Below, one piece after another: positions 42,642 to 52,496 of a DNA stretch of 64,000 nt (position 1 is the first letter of the stretch; each line of letters starts with the position of its first letter). Where the stretch lies: the NCBI RefSeq assembly GCF_001042655.1, contig NZ_AP012332.1, positions 682,001-746,000 of the forward strand. Reading direction: 5' to 3'. The position numbers and the translations under genes are program-made. Below the pieces are notes generated by a model. The model saw only the letters and a list, made by a program, of their open reading frames with translations. It ran no database searches and was not told the DNA's origin. The DNA comes from Gardnerella vaginalis ATCC 14018 = JCM 11026 (lineage in GTDB: Bacteria; Actinomycetota; Actinomycetes; Actinomycetales; Bifidobacteriaceae).

Positions 42642-42724
42642 AACTTAGGATTGCTGATAATCAAATACAGATAGCTAAAATAGCTTAATGCGAATATAAA
42701 TAGCACAAATAATATAAAAAATTA

Positions 42725-42785
42725 AAATGCGGTTGCAATTCGATCGTTCAATGAAGAATAGATTAATTTTGCAGCCGCATTATTT
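42725..42785. terminator. Terminator between the surface protein and the two-component system
   Basis: AATGCGGTTGCAA pairs with TTGCAGCCGCATT, then T-rich sequence. CAGCCGCATTATTTT occurs again about 40 bases on, perhaps a partial duplication. It separates converging genes. Confidence 0.65.
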
Positions 42786-42846
42786 TATAGAAAAGATTTA
42801 TTGTTTATAAGAACAGCCGCATTATTTTTTATTTTTATAAGAATAA

Positions 42847-43578
42847 TTAAACAAGACCATTTTCGTAAGCGAACACAACAGCTTGAACTCTGTCTCTTGC
42901 GTCGATTTTTCCCAAAATATGAGCAACATGCGTTTTAACTGTTGGCAAGCTAATAAACAGTTTATCAGCAATCTCTTGGTTAGACAGTCCGTGAGCAATT
43001 TCAATGAGTACTTCGCGCTCGCGATCTGTTAAATCATTTAAGTAAGAATTGTAAGCGTTTGCGTTTTGTTTGCTTCTAGACGCATTTTCTGTATTTTCTT
43101 CTTCCGATGCAATACTTTCGTTGCTCGGCTTAGAAATCATCGACTCAATTAAGCGCTTTGTAGCAGTTGGAGCAATAATTGCGTTTCCTTGATACACAGT
43201 TCGTATTGAATTAAGCAATGTTTCTGGCTCTGTATCTTTAAGCAAGAATCCAGATGCGCCCGTATGAATTGCAGCCATAACGTATTCGTCTAAATCAAAA
43301 GTTGTTAAAATAATAATGTGCGTGTTGCTATTAGCATCTTCTTGCAAAATTTTGCGAGTTGCTTCCAAGCCGTCCATGTTAGGCATGCGCACGTCCATCA
43401 AAATAACGTCTGGATTTTCCTTTGACGCAACTTCTACAATTTCATTGCCATTTGAAGCTTGCGCAACAACTTGCATGTCTTTTTGCGAGTTGATTACCAT
43501 AGCAAATCCTGCGCGCACAAGCTCCTGATCGTCTGCTATTGCTACGCGAATTACTTCATTGTTTTCCATATGTTCCAT
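42847..43578 (-). CDS. NarL/FixJ-type response regulator
   Basis: A 243-residue two-component regulator. The receiver domain (residues 8-125) has DDQELVRAG, the phosphoacceptor Asp in VILMDVRMPNMDG and the KDTEPE segment. A C-terminal LuxR-type helix-turn-helix (LTDREREVLIEIAHGLSNQEIADKLFISLPTVKTHV) follows. A Ser/Asn/Glu-rich linker joins them. It is the partner of the kinase gene that ends 23 bases upstream. ATG 43578 and an ATG 9 bases later are both possible. Confidence 0.92.
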   Translation of the reverse strand: MEHMENNEVIRVAIADDQELVRAGFAMVINSQKDMQVVAQASNGNEIVEVASKENPDVILMDVRMPNMDGLEATRKILQEDANSNTHIIILTTFDLDEYVMAAIHTGASGFLLKDTEPETLLNSIRTVYQGNAIIAPTATKRLIESMISKPSNESIASEEENTENASRSKQNANAYNSYLNDLTDREREVLIEIAHGLSNQEIADKLFISLPTVKTHVAHILGKIDARDRVQAVVFAYENGLV

Positions 43579-43601
43579 AGTATCAACTTACTGTTGCTTA
43601 T

Positions 43602-46130
43602 TTAATGTGTTGTGTTTAATGCGTTGTGTTGAATTTGCTCATCAAGTGGTGCAGCAGGGCGAACCGCAATCTCAGAAACATTTGCACTATTATTTGCTGA
43701 ATTAACGCTTGATCCTGTTTCTCGCAAAATTCCAAGCAATTTTCGCATATATTTTAGTGCTGAACGACCTTCGTCACTAATATTTTTGAAAGCTTTACTA
43801 ATTGCTTCACTTTGTTCTTGTAGTTGCTCAGGTTCTTTTGACTTTTGATTTTCTGCATTACTATTTGTTTTTTCGTATTTATTAAGCATATCAATTCCGC
43901 TATTTGCGGCATCAATTACTTTATGCAATGTAACTGCAACTTTTTGCTGAATATTTGCGCTAATACGCTGCCTTTCGGCATTTGCTGCAAGTACTTCTAG
44001 CTGTTTTTGTTCTTGTTCTAATTCTGTTCTGCGCGCTTTTAGAATCAGCAAATTATTGTCATCGTTTCTTCGGTAATAAGCAAATGCAATAGCAGCAAAA
44101 CAAATTAATGCAACTATAAAACCAAAAATTAATCCTACGGACGCCATTTGCATAATGTCATAAAAATTAGTTGTGTACGCATTAGATGCAAAAAATCGTA
44201 TTGGAGTTTCATTTTGTGGAATATTTTTTGATGCAACACCAATTTTTACAGCAAAAATAGCAGATTCGGCGAGCACTACTGCGCTAACCCATTGCCATGC
44301 GTGCTTTTTGCCATAGAGCACAGCCGCATAAACAATGGTTGGTATAAAGAAATTAGCAAATAAAATATTAGGCAAGCATATAAGTTGTATTGCAGAAAAT
44401 GCTGCTGCAACAATTGCGCACGTAGTCGGAGCTTTTCTACGAAACATAAATGGAATCATAGTAGTAAGCGTAAGTATTCTATAAAGTATTTGTAATGAAA
44501 GCGAGCTTGAATATTGTGAAGTCATTCCAGTTCCAACAGTAAAATCGTAAGTTGGTATAAAAAGCATTAGAACAGTCCAAGGTGATGCATAAATAACATC
44601 GCCAATAAGCCAATGTTGTTCAAACCATTGTGATACTTTCTCAATCCTATTTTGTGAATTATTTGTCGCTGGCAAAACTTTTGATGAGGTTTTATCGCTT
44701 GTATTTTCTGGTTTTTCTTGCGTTGATAATGGATTATTAACTTTTACGTTTTTATAACTAACATTAGGAATACTATTTAGTGCAGAAGCAGTAGTGTTTG
44801 ATTGGTCTGTGCTGTAAAAATATGGAATAAAAGCAACAATACTAAACGTTCCATCATTGAGTTTTCCATAATCAAGCGTTCCGTGAAGATTTTCAATGCG
44901 CTCTTTCATGCCAATCAAACCATAACCATTTTTATGTGGCACACCACTATTTTGCTCTTGATTAGCTTCAAGCTTGTGTACTTCGTTTGTGATTTTTAGT
45001 GTTAATCCTTGTTCGTTCCACTGTTCGTGAATGTTTATTTTAATGCCATTTCCTGCGTGCTTCCGAATATTAGTAAGAGATTCTTGAATAATGCGGTATG
45101 CAACGGTTTGTGCGTCCGTGTTAAGTCTATTTTGAGAATTTATGCCATCAACAGTGTGCCAAAAAATGTTATTAGGAGATGCAATTTTTGCTTGCTCAAT
45201 AAGCGAAGGTATGTGATTAAAATCCAATTGAGCGGATGGAGCGTCTGTTAAAGCCTCTAGCAGTCGACGCATGTCGTGAACGGCGCGCTCTGCTTCGTTT
45301 TTAATAATATGCATTGTTTTTTTAGCAAGCGAAATATCTTTGGTTGCTGCATAACGACCACCATCTGCTTGAACAATAATAATAGAAAGCGTGTGAGCAA
45401 CAATATCGTGCATATCTCTTGCGATTCTAGCGCGCTCTGCAGTAACAGCAATATTTTGAGCTTTCTTTCGGTACGCGCGAATAGCATTATTGTTCTCTTG
45501 TAAAAGTTGAATAGTATGCACGTGAGTGCGCTGCCAGTAGCCAATAATAACCGTAATTGTAGTAATAATAATCGCAAAAATTATGGAAGGAATTGCAAAA
45601 TCAAGTACATTTGAAAAGCAGTTTCTTATGTTGCTGCTATTTATATTTTGTACACTACAAGAATAACTAGCTTTTAAATGATTGATGCCATATATTGGCC
45701 CCATTACAATATTCCACGATATTGCTGCGCAAGATAATACTGTTGTTACGTAAGCTGCAATAACAAAAGCTTTTGAATGTTCTGGATTTCCGCGAGCAAT
45801 AGCATTAACAAGCAGCACAAAACCAAAGAAATCAGCAAAAAGTTGAGTAGGGCCAAATATTACTTGCAAAATGCATGCAACAATAAAAATAACAGCTGTG
45901 TGTTCGGGCCATATTCTTCGTACTGAAAGTAATGATGCAACAACAATATTTATAAGATAGGTTGTAATTAGTGAACTTTGCGTCAAGAATCCGTCAACAT
46001 TGTTTATAGGATACCGATTGCTTGAAAGTGTAAAAAGAATAAGTGGAATAATGCCCCACAATATATCGTTTAGCGTAAGCTCAGTGCGTAAGCGTTGTAT
46101 AGCTCTGTTAAACGTGTGAGATATTTTCAT
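43602..46130 (-). CDS. Sensor histidine kinase fused to a second, degenerate kinase-like half
   Basis: The first half (842 residues in all) is a complete NarX/DesK-type kinase: six or so membrane helices, the HisKA_3 dimerisation motif ERARIARDMHDIVAHTLS with H241, and an ATPase domain with IIQESLTNIRKHA and GYGLIGMKERI. After a linker, a second membrane domain is followed by ERQRISANIQQKVAVTLHKV, which aligns with the first motif but has Gln (about 728) where the phosphorylated His should be, and no ATPase domain follows. The second half may be a sensor or dimerisation module. ATG 46130 is chosen; a TTG 36 bases upstream is less likely. The response regulator gene follows. Confidence 0.85.
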   Translation of the reverse strand: MKISHTFNRAIQRLRTELTLNDILWGIIPLILFTLSSNRYPINNVDGFLTQSSLITTYLINIVVASLLSVRRIWPEHTAVIFIVACILQVIFGPTQLFADFFGFVLLVNAIARGNPEHSKAFVIAAYVTTVLSCAAISWNIVMGPIYGINHLKASYSCSVQNINSSNIRNCFSNVLDFAIPSIIFAIIITTITVIIGYWQRTHVHTIQLLQENNNAIRAYRKKAQNIAVTAERARIARDMHDIVAHTLSIIIVQADGGRYAATKDISLAKKTMHIIKNEAERAVHDMRRLLEALTDAPSAQLDFNHIPSLIEQAKIASPNNIFWHTVDGINSQNRLNTDAQTVAYRIIQESLTNIRKHAGNGIKINIHEQWNEQGLTLKITNEVHKLEANQEQNSGVPHKNGYGLIGMKERIENLHGTLDYGKLNDGTFSIVAFIPYFYSTDQSNTTASALNSIPNVSYKNVKVNNPLSTQEKPENTSDKTSSKVLPATNNSQNRIEKVSQWFEQHWLIGDVIYASPWTVLMLFIPTYDFTVGTGMTSQYSSSLSLQILYRILTLTTMIPFMFRRKAPTTCAIVAAAFSAIQLICLPNILFANFFIPTIVYAAVLYGKKHAWQWVSAVVLAESAIFAVKIGVASKNIPQNETPIRFFASNAYTTNFYDIMQMASVGLIFGFIVALICFAAIAFAYYRRNDDNNLLILKARRTELEQEQKQLEVLAANAERQRISANIQQKVAVTLHKVIDAANSGIDMLNKYEKTNSNAENQKSKEPEQLQEQSEAISKAFKNISDEGRSALKYMRKLLGILRETGSSVNSANNSANVSEIAVRPAAPLDEQIQHNALNTTH

Positions 46131-46259
46131 AATTACTAGGCTAGTACACAGCACTTTATAGAACAATCGAACTTTAGTATTATTTATATAAGAGTGTGTA
46201 TTTTTGTATGTGATTTGTTATTGCAACGTTGCATGCGAGTGCAGAAAGGAATGTTTACA

Positions 46260-47639
46260 ATGGCACTGCTAGCAAAGTATTACGTACCAGGATTGTATGT
46301 AGAAGAGCGCGCAATCGATGTTCCTTTAGACTGGGAGCAAAACACTCCAGGCGATTCTATTAAAGGGGAGACGATTCGCCTATTTTGCAGAGTTATTTGT
46401 GCTCCAGAACATGTGCATGACGATTTGCCTTTGCTAGTGTTTTTGCAAGGAGGCCCAGGGGGTCAGTGCCCTCGTCCGCTTTCGCCGTCTAGCGATGGTT
46501 GGATTCAAGAGGCAATTAAGCATTTTCGTGTTGTTCTTCCAGACCAGCGTGGCGTTGGGCGCTCTTCTAGAGTAGATGCTTCTACGATTAAGCGCATGGC
46601 AGACGACGGCGTGAGTGTAGAGAGGCAAGCATGGTATTTAAAGCGATTCTTAGCTGATTCTATTATTCGCGATTTTGAGCATTTGCGCTTAACTGAGTTT
46701 AATGCAAAGCCGTGGGTTTCTTTGGGTCAAAGTTATGGTGGATTCTTAACGCTTACGTATTTGTCTCTTTTCCCACAGGGCTTACTTGCAAGCTTTACAA
46801 CGGGCGGTATTCCTCACATTCCAGCTAATGCTCTAGAAGTTTACGAGCACACGTTCCCGCGTATGGCTAGAAAAACTGAGCAATTCTACGAGCGTTATCC
46901 GCAGGATGTTGCGCGCGCTGCAGCTATTGCAGATAGGATTTCTCAAGGAGATGTTTTCTTGCCTAATGGCGAAAAGCTTACGGTTGAGCGCTTTCAGACT
47001 CTTGGTTCATCTTTTGGCATGAAGCCAAGTTTTGAAAGAGTTCATTGGCTTATTGACTCTGCATTTTCGGATGGAGATGGCTCTCTTAAGGCGTTTAAAC
47101 ATGGTGGTGGAACAGCAGATGGCTATTTAAGCGATGAGTTTCTTTATGGCGTTATGGATGCAACATCTTCTAGTCCGCTATATTGGCCACTACAAGAGTT
47201 CATTTATGCGGATGGTGAATTAGATCATCCAATTCGTTGGGCAGCTCAGCAAGTTCGAGAAACAATGCCGGAGTTTGCTGGCAGTGCGCGTCCGCTTTTG
47301 TTTACTGGCGAAGCTGTGTTTCCGTGGATGTTTGATCAGCAAAAAGCTTTGCAACCGTTCTTGCCAGCTGTTGATTGCATGATGAACGATATGCAATTTG
47401 GCAAGATTTACGACTTAGATCAACTCGCAAATAATGAAGTTCCTTTGCAAGCAGCGGTTTATTTCGATGACTTGTATGTTGATTCTGGTCTTCAGCTAGA
47501 CACTTTGTCTCATATTTCTAACTCTCATTATTGGACTACTAACGAGTTTGAGCACGATGGTGTTCATGGCGACTTTGTGTTCCGTCATTTGCTAGAAGAG
47601 GCAAAGAATCGTGGAGATTTAGAGCCTATATATAAGTGA
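46260..47639 (+). CDS. Alpha/beta hydrolase, proline iminopeptidase-like (S33)
   Basis: A 459-residue cytoplasmic serine peptidase of the S33 type, which removes N-terminal proline. FLQGGPGGQ forms the oxyanion hole, LPDQRGVGRSS follows, GQSYGGFL holds the nucleophile Ser, and the catalytic His is in EHDGVHGDF near the end. Length agrees with the actinobacterial branch. AAAGGA lies 9 bases before ATG 46260; an ATG directly after it is too close. It is divergent from the kinase gene. Confidence 0.87.
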   Translation: MALLAKYYVPGLYVEERAIDVPLDWEQNTPGDSIKGETIRLFCRVICAPEHVHDDLPLLVFLQGGPGGQCPRPLSPSSDGWIQEAIKHFRVVLPDQRGVGRSSRVDASTIKRMADDGVSVERQAWYLKRFLADSIIRDFEHLRLTEFNAKPWVSLGQSYGGFLTLTYLSLFPQGLLASFTTGGIPHIPANALEVYEHTFPRMARKTEQFYERYPQDVARAAAIADRISQGDVFLPNGEKLTVERFQTLGSSFGMKPSFERVHWLIDSAFSDGDGSLKAFKHGGGTADGYLSDEFLYGVMDATSSSPLYWPLQEFIYADGELDHPIRWAAQQVRETMPEFAGSARPLLFTGEAVFPWMFDQQKALQPFLPAVDCMMNDMQFGKIYDLDQLANNEVPLQAAVYFDDLYVDSGLQLDTLSHISNSHYWTTNEFEHDGVHGDFVFRHLLEEAKNRGDLEPIYK

Positions 47640-47774
47640 TATAAGTCGTATAAGTAACTTTTGATTAAAGTACCTAACAAATGATTAGATATACAAGTTG
47701 TATGTACAAATGATTAGATGCTTAATAAAAAGTTAGTGTTTAGTTTATTGTTTACTTATTAGGGAGATTTGTTA

Positions 47775-48578
47775 ATGAGTTCTAACTCAATTGGAACCGT
47801 TGGATTTATTGGCTTTGGAAACATGGCTCAAGCGATTGCGCAAGGCTTGATTCGCGCTAATGTTTTGCAAGGAAAAGATATGGTTGCATGCGCAGCCCAC
47901 TTTGAAAAACTTGTTAATACTACGAGCAAATTTGGAGTAAAAGCATTAAAAAGCGCGTGTGAAGTTTGTGATGCTAGTGATATTTTAATTCTGGCTGTAA
48001 AACCAAATCAGATTGAAGAAGTTCTGCATCCTATTGCAAAAACTATTGTGGACAGAAAAATAGCAATCATATCCGTTGCAGCAGGCTGGAGTCTTAAGCA
48101 TTACCAGAATCTACTTGGAAAAGATGTTCACGTGCAATGCATTATTCCAAACACGCCAATCGCAGTTTGCCAAGGAGTTACTTTAGCAGAAGGCGAAAAT
48201 ACGCTAACCAATAGTCAGCTAGAAGCTTTTAATGCGATTTTTAATCCGATTTCTTTAGTCGAGCGAGTAGATAGCGAGCACATAAATATTGCAATGTGTG
48301 TTTCTAGTTGTGCTCCGGCTTTTACTGCTATGTACATGGAAGCTTTAGCGGATGCTGGCGTAAAGTATGGTCTAAAGCGAGATTGCGCATATCGTTTGGC
48401 TGCAAAGATGATTGAGGGAGTCGGTGCTCTGTATATGGATACTCGCATTCATCCAGGCGTTATGAAAGACGCTGTATGTTCTCCTGGCGGCACTACGATT
48501 CGAGGTGTTTCAAAGCTAGAATCGTGTGGTTTTAGGGGAGATGTTATTAGCGCGGTTGATGCAATTCAACAAAAATAA
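47775..48578 (+). CDS. proC: Pyrroline-5-carboxylate reductase
   Basis: ProC makes proline from pyrroline-5-carboxylate with NAD(P)H. The 267-residue protein has the Rossmann motif VGFIGFGNMAQAI, AVKPNQIEEVL, IPNTPIAVCQGVT and the C-terminal signature VCSPGGTTIRGVSKLE. GGGAGA precedes ATG 47775; a TTG 6 bases earlier is less likely. It follows a proline iminopeptidase gene, so proline release and synthesis are neighbours, though a 135-base gap with a repeated ACAAATGATTAGAT separates them. Confidence 0.93.
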   Translation: MSSNSIGTVGFIGFGNMAQAIAQGLIRANVLQGKDMVACAAHFEKLVNTTSKFGVKALKSACEVCDASDILILAVKPNQIEEVLHPIAKTIVDRKIAIISVAAGWSLKHYQNLLGKDVHVQCIIPNTPIAVCQGVTLAEGENTLTNSQLEAFNAIFNPISLVERVDSEHINIAMCVSSCAPAFTAMYMEALADAGVKYGLKRDCAYRLAAKMIEGVGALYMDTRIHPGVMKDAVCSPGGTTIRGVSKLESCGFRGDVISAVDAIQQK

Positions 48579-48635
48579 AACAATACGAGTATAGTAGAGT
48601 CGTCAATTCCTCTAGCTGGTCTAAAGTAGGTAATT

Positions 48636-49724
48636 ATGTCTTTAACAATTGGAATCGTAGGTTTACCTAACGTTGGTAAATCGACTATGTTTAATGCTCT
48701 AACAAGAAATAACGTTTTAGCAGAAAATTATCCGTTTGCAACAATCGAACCAAATACTGGTATTGTGCCTTTGCCAGACAAACGTTTGCCTGTTTTAGCG
48801 AAGCTTGTTAAAACCGAGAAAATAGTTCCAGCAACCGTTACATTTGTTGATATTGCAGGAATCGTTAAGGGTGCAAGCGAAGGCGAAGGCTTGGGCAACA
48901 AGTTTCTTGCTAATATTCGTGAAGCAGATGCCATTTGCGAAGTTGTTCGTGCATTTAACGATGATGACATTGTGCATGTTAATGGCAAGGTAGATCCAGC
49001 AGACGATATTGACACAATCAACACGGAGCTTATTCTTGCTGATTTGCAAACAATCGAGAATGCTTTGCCAAAGTTAGAAAAAGATTTACGTGGTAAAAAA
49101 GTTACTCAAGAATACGTGAATGCTGTAAATAAAGCTAAGGAAATTCTTGAATCTGGCAAGACAATTGATCAGGCTCATAATGAGAAGTTGATTAATAAAG
49201 ACGACGTTTACGATTTGCACTTGCTTACTGCTAAGCCTTTTATTTACGTGTTTAACGTTGACGATTCGGAGCTTTCGGATGACTCTTTAAAGTCTAAGCT
49301 AGCTGCATCTGTAGCTCCTGCAAAGGCGATTTTCCTTAACGCACAATTTGAGTCGGAGCTTACTGAGCTTGATGAAGAAGATGCTCGAGAAATGTTAGCT
49401 GATGCGGGCTTGCAAGAATCTGGATTAGATCAGCTTGCTCGAGTCGGATTTGATATTCTAGGGCTTCAAACCTATTTGACGGCTGGCGTTAAAGAAGTTC
49501 ATGCATGGCAAATTCATAAGGGTTGGACAGCTCCGCAAGCTGCAGGCGTTATCCACACTGATTTTGAGCGTGGATTTATTAAAGCAGAAGTTGTTTCATA
49601 CGATGATTTTGTTGAAGCTCAAGGCTCAATGGCTAAAATTAAGGAAGAAGGAAAGCTTCGTCTTGAAGGCCGCGATTATGTTATGCAAGACGGAGATATT
49701 GTTGAATTTAAGTTTAATGTGTGA
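48636..49724 (+). CDS. ychF: Ribosome-binding ATPase YchF (OLA1 family)
   Basis: A 362-residue Obg-family P-loop NTPase that prefers ATP and binds ribosomes. G1 is GLPNVGKST, G3 is DIAGIVKGASEGEGLGN, and the noncanonical G4 region and C-terminal TGS domain (FERGFIKAEVVSYDDFV ... DYVMQDGDIVEFKFNV) are as in the family. Length is standard. A terminator follows. Confidence 0.96.
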   Translation: MSLTIGIVGLPNVGKSTMFNALTRNNVLAENYPFATIEPNTGIVPLPDKRLPVLAKLVKTEKIVPATVTFVDIAGIVKGASEGEGLGNKFLANIREADAICEVVRAFNDDDIVHVNGKVDPADDIDTINTELILADLQTIENALPKLEKDLRGKKVTQEYVNAVNKAKEILESGKTIDQAHNEKLINKDDVYDLHLLTAKPFIYVFNVDDSELSDDSLKSKLAASVAPAKAIFLNAQFESELTELDEEDAREMLADAGLQESGLDQLARVGFDILGLQTYLTAGVKEVHAWQIHKGWTAPQAAGVIHTDFERGFIKAEVVSYDDFVEAQGSMAKIKEEGKLRLEGRDYVMQDGDIVEFKFNV

Positions 49725-49769
49725 TTAGTTAAACAATTTGTCTAAACAATAATCATATTAATGTGTAAC

Positions 49770-49815
49770 GGCGCTGCTTAGGTACTGTAGTATAGTATCA
49801 AAGTAGCGCCTTTTT
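49770..49815 (+). terminator. Terminator after ychF
   Basis: GGCGCTGC (49770-49777) pairs with GTAGCGCC (49803-49810), one G-T, followed by TTTTT. Confidence 0.75.
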
Positions 49816-49839
49816 ATTTTGTTTATTTATGGAGATTTT

Positions 49840-50583
49840 ATGAATATATTTTATTCTTTAAGAAGCGTTCTAAGGTCACTTATTGCGCGATTAGTGAAAT
49901 ATATTATTAGCTTAAAATCTCCAGAAAACCGCAAAATTTTCTATAAGCGCGTTTCTACTATTCTAGTTATTTTAATCTTTTTCAGCTTTGTTGGTTTTCA
50001 AGTATCTCATGTGATTGAAGAAGTAAATAGTCGAATCTCTAATAACACAAAATCTTATTATTCAAAACGCAAAAACAATAAGAGTAATAAAAGTAATAAA
50101 AAATCTAAAATAAAGATAGATTACTTAAATAATCCTATAATTAAATCTTCTGATTTATGGAAAATTCCTACAGGAGGTCAGTATCCGAATCTTTCTGGTG
50201 TCGATGCAAATCATTTACATGTAAATGTAGACCTTAAAAAACAACGTGTTTATATTTATGCGAATAATAATCTTGTTTATACGATGATCGTTAGCGCTGG
50301 AATGGATGAATCAACTCCTAAAGGTGATTATAAAATTGGTGCACGAGGTGACCATTTTTATAATGATAGAGAAAAGATGGGTGGCGACTATTGGGTTGGT
50401 TTTATAGGTTCTGAATATTTATTCCACTCTGTGCCAACCAGGTTTAATTTTGGTGATTATATTGTTCCAGAGGCTCAAAAGCTGGGTGTTCCTGCGTCTC
50501 ATGGATGTGTTCGGTTAAGTGTGCCTGACTCTAAGTGGTTCTATTCGTATATTCCAGATGGAACTTCTGTACACATTGAATAA
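49840..50583 (+). CDS. Membrane-anchored L,D-transpeptidase
   Basis: A 247-residue protein with an N-terminal membrane helix (TILVILIFFSFVGF), a Lys/Asn/Ser-rich spacer and a C-terminal YkuD domain. The catalytic motif SHGCVRLS with the active Cys is near residue 225. L,D-transpeptidases make 3-3 cross-links in peptidoglycan. GGAGA lies before ATG 49840; a TTG 21 bases upstream is less likely. A strong terminator follows at 50611-50639. Confidence 0.9.
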   Translation: MNIFYSLRSVLRSLIARLVKYIISLKSPENRKIFYKRVSTILVILIFFSFVGFQVSHVIEEVNSRISNNTKSYYSKRKNNKSNKSNKKSKIKIDYLNNPIIKSSDLWKIPTGGQYPNLSGVDANHLHVNVDLKKQRVYIYANNNLVYTMIVSAGMDESTPKGDYKIGARGDHFYNDREKMGGDYWVGFIGSEYLFHSVPTRFNFGDYIVPEAQKLGVPASHGCVRLSVPDSKWFYSYIPDGTSVHIE

Positions 50584-50610
50584 CTAAAATATTTATTGAT
50601 TATATATGCA

Positions 50611-50639
50611 AAGAGGATTCCCTTAAAGGGAATCCTCTT
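50611..50639. terminator. Bidirectional terminator
   Basis: AAGAGGATTCCC (50611-50622) and GGGAATCCTCTT (50628-50639) form a perfect 12-bp stem with a 5-base loop, between converging genes and followed by a T-rich run. Confidence 0.88.
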
Positions 50640-50663
50640 GTTTCTTTTATGATGTCTGTTCTA

Positions 50664-51725
50664 TTAGAAGAACAAAATACTTGCACCGCAAGCTAACACA
50701 ACTAGCACTATAGAAGCCAAGAAGCTTGCCAAGAACGCTGCTTTTCCTTGCTTAAATATAACTCTAAAGTTTACGTTGATTCCAAGAGCAGCCATTGCCA
50801 TTCCTAGGAATACGTATCCTGCATCAACAAGTAGGGATGCGTAAGATGAAACAAAAGGCACATATGTACCAATAACGGATGCTGCAATAAAACCGAGCAT
50901 AAACCATGGGAAGTTAATCTTGCGTTTTCCGTTATCTTCTACTTGGCTGTGACGAGCATTCCACCAAATTGCAATAAAGATTGATGTAGGAACAAGCATA
51001 AGGACTCGTGTAAGCTTCATGATTGTTGCAACGTCAATACTCCCAAAAGCTCCGCCTGCTGCAACAGCGTGTGCAATTTCGTGAAGAGATGCGCCAGATG
51101 CGATTCCAAGCTGCTGCTTAGTCATTCCGAAATGAGGGAGAATGAAAATTTCAGCCAAAGCGTAGATTGTGCCCATGATTGCGACTGTTGCAACAGCCAT
51201 AACTTCGTTTTGTTCTTTTTCATCCTCTTCTTGTGGAGGTACAGGCATGGAGCCAGAAAGACCCATAACAGCTGCCGCTCCGCAAATACTTGTTCCACCT
51301 GCTGTTAGCATTGCAAGCTGAGGACTTACTTTAAGAAGTTTTGCAATGTTATAAGTAACGCAAACCATAACAGCAACGAGTACAGCTGCGATTGGTAGGC
51401 ACTTTAAACCTTGAGTAAATAGAACGTGCAAATTTAGCTTAAAGCCTAGCAAAATAATACCTAGGCGAAGAAGCTTATTTGCAATTAGACCAGCAGAAGA
51501 TTTAACTCCAGCTCTTCTAGAATCATTATTCAACTTGTATACGTGCAAAGGCAGCTGCAGGGCCATGCCAATAAGCAACGCAATGATAAGTGCTCCCAAA
51601 AGGCTTAAGCCTGGGAACTGCTTGAGCCAGCTACCAATTAAGGAAGCTAGAAGAGTCAACACTGCTATAAGAGCCATGTTGATGGTGCAGATTTTCTTTT
51701 TCCATGTATCAAAGAAATTAACCAT
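50664..51725 (-). CDS. YeiH/UPF0324 family membrane protein
   Basis: A 353-residue membrane protein with about ten hydrophobic helices. LLRLGIILLGFKLNL, the glycine-rich TAGGTSICGAAAVMGLSG and GASLHEIAHAVAAG are typical of UPF0324 (YeiH). The family is annotated as putative sulfate exporter, with little experimental support. It is monocistronic; 248 bases without genes separate it from the next gene. Confidence 0.85.
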   Translation of the reverse strand: MVNFFDTWKKKICTINMALIAVLTLLASLIGSWLKQFPGLSLLGALIIALLIGMALQLPLHVYKLNNDSRRAGVKSSAGLIANKLLRLGIILLGFKLNLHVLFTQGLKCLPIAAVLVAVMVCVTYNIAKLLKVSPQLAMLTAGGTSICGAAAVMGLSGSMPVPPQEEDEKEQNEVMAVATVAIMGTIYALAEIFILPHFGMTKQQLGIASGASLHEIAHAVAAGGAFGSIDVATIMKLTRVLMLVPTSIFIAIWWNARHSQVEDNGKRKINFPWFMLGFIAASVIGTYVPFVSSYASLLVDAGYVFLGMAMAALGINVNFRVIFKQGKAAFLASFLASIVLVVLACGASILFF

Positions 51726-51973
51726 TTAGCTAAGTATTCTCTCATAATCGGACAAAAATGAACAAAAATTCAAAAAAATTTAAACATTTATTTGCATTTC
51801 GGCTTGATTACAAGCAACACGCTAAAAATAAAAATCACATAATAAAACATATTCGATAAAAATCTATCGTAGTTTTGTATTAGTTCCATTCGGATTGTGA
51901 TTAATTAAATCTTGTTGAAAAAAATCATAATTGTGTAATCATTATATGTAGTTAAAGAGGTAATGAGGTAATT

Positions 51974-52342
51974 ATGTGCAATATTAATATTCAAATTAAA
52001 CGCATTTATGAATCATCTGATGAACATGATGGCTTGCGAGTATTAGTAGATAGATTGTGGCCTAGAGGGATAAGTAAAGAAAAGGCAAATCTTGATTTGT
52101 GGTGTAAAGATATTGCTCCATCAAGTGATTTGCGAAAATGGTTTGGGCATAAGTCTGAGCGTTTCGAAGAATTTGCTAATCGTTATATTGAAGAGTTGGA
52201 CGAGAATCAAGATTGTGTAAACCAAATCGTAGATATATGTAGAAAAAATAAAAAAGTAACGTTTTTATATGGCGCGAAAGATCTGCGTATAAATCATGCA
52301 ATTGTGTTAAAAGATTACATTCAAAATGTTTTGCAAAATTAA
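51974..52342 (+). CDS. DUF488 family protein
   Basis: A 122-residue cytoplasmic protein with the DUF488 hallmarks VLVDRLWPRGISKEKANLDLW, a central KWFGHKSERFEEFANRY and FLYGAKDLRINHA near the end. The family is widespread and of unknown biochemical role. GAGGTAATT precedes the ATG. It appears monocistronic. Confidence 0.85.
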   Translation: MCNINIQIKRIYESSDEHDGLRVLVDRLWPRGISKEKANLDLWCKDIAPSSDLRKWFGHKSERFEEFANRYIEELDENQDCVNQIVDICRKNKKVTFLYGAKDLRINHAIVLKDYIQNVLQN

Positions 52343-52496
52343 GATTGTAATAAGCAGATTTAATACGTAAGCAAAAGTTTATAAGTATAAACTTTTATTA
52401 GTATTAATTAGTTGTGTTTTATCTGTTTTCGACACACCGATTTTCCTTGATATTTCAATGAAAATCACATGTAAATTTGTTATTTTTAAAATTGCC

